DNA of 7,030 nt from JBFWNZ01 sp050250795 (GTDB taxonomy: Bacteria; Pseudomonadota; Alphaproteobacteria; UBA8366). Within the stretch, counting starts at the first letter, position 1. Every line of letters begins with the position of its first letter. The notes below the pieces were generated by a model that was given only the letters and a program-made list of their open reading frames with translations, ran no database searches and was not told the origin of the DNA. The stretch lies in NCBI GenBank assembly GCA_050250795.1, contig JBFWNZ010000204.1, positions 1-7,030 on the forward strand. Direction: 5' to 3'. Made by a program: the position numbers and the translations under genes. Shown here piece after piece: positions 5,688 to 7,030 of the stretch.

Positions 5688-6644
5688 CTACAGGAAGTTG
5701 TTGAGCGAGAGATTCGAGACACGGGCGATGGCGTTATAACTCGCTTCGAGCTGGACCTGCTCGTAGTTGATGCGCGCGACCGTCTCCGCCGTGTTGACGT
5801 TCTCGATGTCCGCGACCGTGTCCTCGGCAAGGTTGATGAAGTTCTCGTGCTTCTCTCGCTGCTCGGTCACGATCTTGATGTTCAGCGACACATTGTTCAG
5901 CAGCCCGCTCAGGGTCGGTTCGGTGCCGTTGTCGTCGATGGCTTCCGTCAGTGTGGTGATGGCATCGCGGATCGTCTGCTGCTCGGCTGCCGTGACCGGG
6001 TTGGAGAAGGTCATCTGGGCGATGTTGTCCATGGCTCGGAGCACCTTCTCGAACGCCGAAGCGTCCGCGTTGATGCCGTATGGAAGCTCGTAACCCTGGT
6101 CGATGCGAACCGATTGCTGGACCGCGTCGCCCTCGTAGTAGCCGGTATCGGCGACGGCGTCGAAAGGGGGCGGGGCCGGCGGGGTGTAGACGCCGTTGCC
6201 CAGATCGACCGGCTTCGCATTGATCTTGCCGCCTGCGAACAGATAGCGGGAATCGTCGCGCGTGTTCAGCAGTTCGACGATCTGGTCGACGAAGGCACCG
6301 GCCTGGGCCGGCAGGTCGATGACATTTGCTCCGTCGCCGTTGATGGCGTTGGTCAGCGATGTCCGGAAGGACCGGGCGGTGCTGTCGATCGTTTCGACGG
6401 CAAAAGACATCAGATCGAGCCGCTTCTCGACGTTCTTGGTGTTCTCGATGAACTGTTCCGCCTTGGCGAGGTCGCTCTTCACCGTGATCAGCCGGTTGGT
6501 ATCGTTGGCAATACCCGAATAGACCTGGGTTTTCTTGCCGGTCGCCAGCTGTGCCTGGGTGTCGAGGACCCGGCCTTGCGCACGCAGGGCGGCATTGATC
6601 ACCAACTGCTGCTGGGCGGCGGTGCCGACGCGAGTGACTGCCAT
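5688..6644 (-). CDS. flgL: Flagellar hook-filament junction protein FlgL (HAP3)
   Basis: The 318-residue product is a flagellin-like junction protein that links the hook, through FlgK, to the filament. Its N-terminal helix carries TRVGTAAQQQLVINAALRAQ and AQLATGKKTQVYSGIANDTN (about 31-50), the FlgL counterpart of the flagellin start. RYLFAGGKINAKPVD (about 133-147) matches the FlgL YLFSG-type motif before the variable middle domain. The C-terminus TAETVARINYEQVQLEASYNAIARVSNLSLNNFL is the characteristic FlgL end. The ATG at 6644 has GAAAGG (6652-6657) seven bases upstream, touching the flgK stop codon, which indicates translation coupled to flgK across a 12-base gap. The middle part is short, with a Pro-rich patch (about 155-160). 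The gene is co-directional with the TPR-glycosyltransferase 45 bases downstream, so the three genes probably form one transcript. Confidence 0.93.
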   Translation of the reverse strand: MAVTRVGTAAQQQLVINAALRAQGRVLDTQAQLATGKKTQVYSGIANDTNRLITVKSDLAKAEQFIENTKNVEKRLDLMSFAVETIDSTARSFRTSLTNAINGDGANVIDLPAQAGAFVDQIVELLNTRDDSRYLFAGGKINAKPVDLGNGVYTPPAPPPFDAVADTGYYEGDAVQQSVRIDQGYELPYGINADASAFEKVLRAMDNIAQMTFSNPVTAAEQQTIRDAITTLTEAIDDNGTEPTLSGLLNNVSLNIKIVTEQREKHENFINLAEDTVADIENVNTAETVARINYEQVQLEASYNAIARVSNLSLNNFL

Positions 6645-6656
6645 GGCCTAGCCTTT

Positions 6657-7030
6657 CTACCGGATCACGTTCGCCAGTTCGTCGAACAGCTGGGATGTTA
6701 CCGTAATGACGCGCGCGGCGGCATTGTACGCCTGTTCGAGAATAACGAGTTGCGATAGTTCTTCGTCGAGATTGACCCCGCTGACCGCACCCGACTTGAA
6801 TTCGAGGTCTTCGAGGAATTGCTGGTTGAAGGCCTGCGATGCCTTCACATTTGCGGCCAGCGACGCCTGGTTGGACATGATCGATGCGGCGTATCGGGTC
6901 AGCGACATGTTCGTCGCGGCCACGCCGCCCGAGGTCGGGAAGCTGAGATTCGTATCGAAAGCACCGGACAGGGCGATCGCGTTGGTCCCGTCGCCCATCG
7001 TCGCGCCATTGTCCCCGACCGCAAGGCCGC
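6657..7030 (-). CDS. flgK: Flagellar hook-associated protein FlgK (HAP1), C-terminal part
   Basis: Only the last 123 residues lie in the window; the reading frame continues past the right edge, so the gene is partial and its start is not visible. The Met at 6998 is internal, because ten further in-frame residues (GLAVGDNGAT) precede it with no stop. The segment GDGTNAIALSGAF is the FlgK domain that precedes the final coiled region, and the end, GVNLDEELSQLVILEQAYNAAARVITVTSQLFDELANVIR, is the strongly conserved FlgK C-terminus (the NLDEE-L-L-QQAY type motif). FlgK is the first junction protein on the hook. It lies 12 bases before flgL in the usual flgK-flgL order. Confidence 0.95.
   Translation of the reverse strand, partial: GLAVGDNGATMGDGTNAIALSGAFDTNLSFPTSGGVAATNMSLTRYAASIMSNQASLAANVKASQAFNQQFLEDLEFKSGAVSGVNLDEELSQLVILEQAYNAAARVITVTSQLFDELANVIR

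Noticed and set aside
3957..6758. A 933-residue open frame on the plus strand.
   Set aside because: It is antisense to the TPR-glycosyltransferase, flgL and the end of flgK, all of which have clear family motifs. Lack of stops is expected in GC-rich antisense frames, and the translation has no recognisable domain.

Overview
The window is a flagellar locus from a GC-rich alphaproteobacterium. The best evidence is the adjacent trio flagellin, flbT and flaF, because FlbT and FlaF are characteristic of alphaproteobacteria. The flagellin and its neighbours look most like those of Rhodospirillales-type marine or soil bacteria, but I cannot name the genus.

Layout, left to right. Positions 16-663 (minus) encode a WbqC-family protein. 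Diverging from it, at about 820-1926 (plus), is a PLP-dependent sugar aminotransferase of the DegT/DnrJ/EryC1/StrS family. The 156-base gap between them holds a good sigma-54 promoter candidate facing the aminotransferase. Positions 1927-2136 are a regulatory region with four related 13-base dyad-like sites, a sigma-54 -24/-12 element and a leader that can fold over the ribosome binding site. Then come the flagellin gene (2137-2964), an intrinsic terminator (2989-3022), and the overlapping pair flbT (3113-3505) and flaF (3492-3926). The minus strand carries a converging block, read right to left: the 3' end of flgK (6657 to beyond 7030), flgL (5688-6644), and a 565-residue protein with N-terminal TPR repeats and a C-terminal glycosyltransferase-like domain (3945-5642).

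How it fits together. FlgK and FlgL form the hook-filament junction. The flagellin forms the filament. FlbT and FlaF control flagellin synthesis after transcription. The other three genes fit sugar modification: an aminotransferase for an amino-deoxy sugar, a WbqC protein of the kind found in surface-polysaccharide loci, and a TPR-glycosyltransferase next to flgKL whose build recalls FlmG, the flagellin glycosyltransferase of Caulobacter. The leading hypothesis is therefore a compact flagellin glycosylation module within the structural gene cluster, with sigma-54 control shared by the flagellin and the aminotransferase. This is inference from gene content and promoter patterns; no substrate or sugar can be read from the sequence.

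I saw no tRNA, rRNA, CRISPR array, insertion sequence or broken gene. No gene-free stretch exceeds about 210 bases. Long antisense open frames over these genes are treated as GC-rich shadows.
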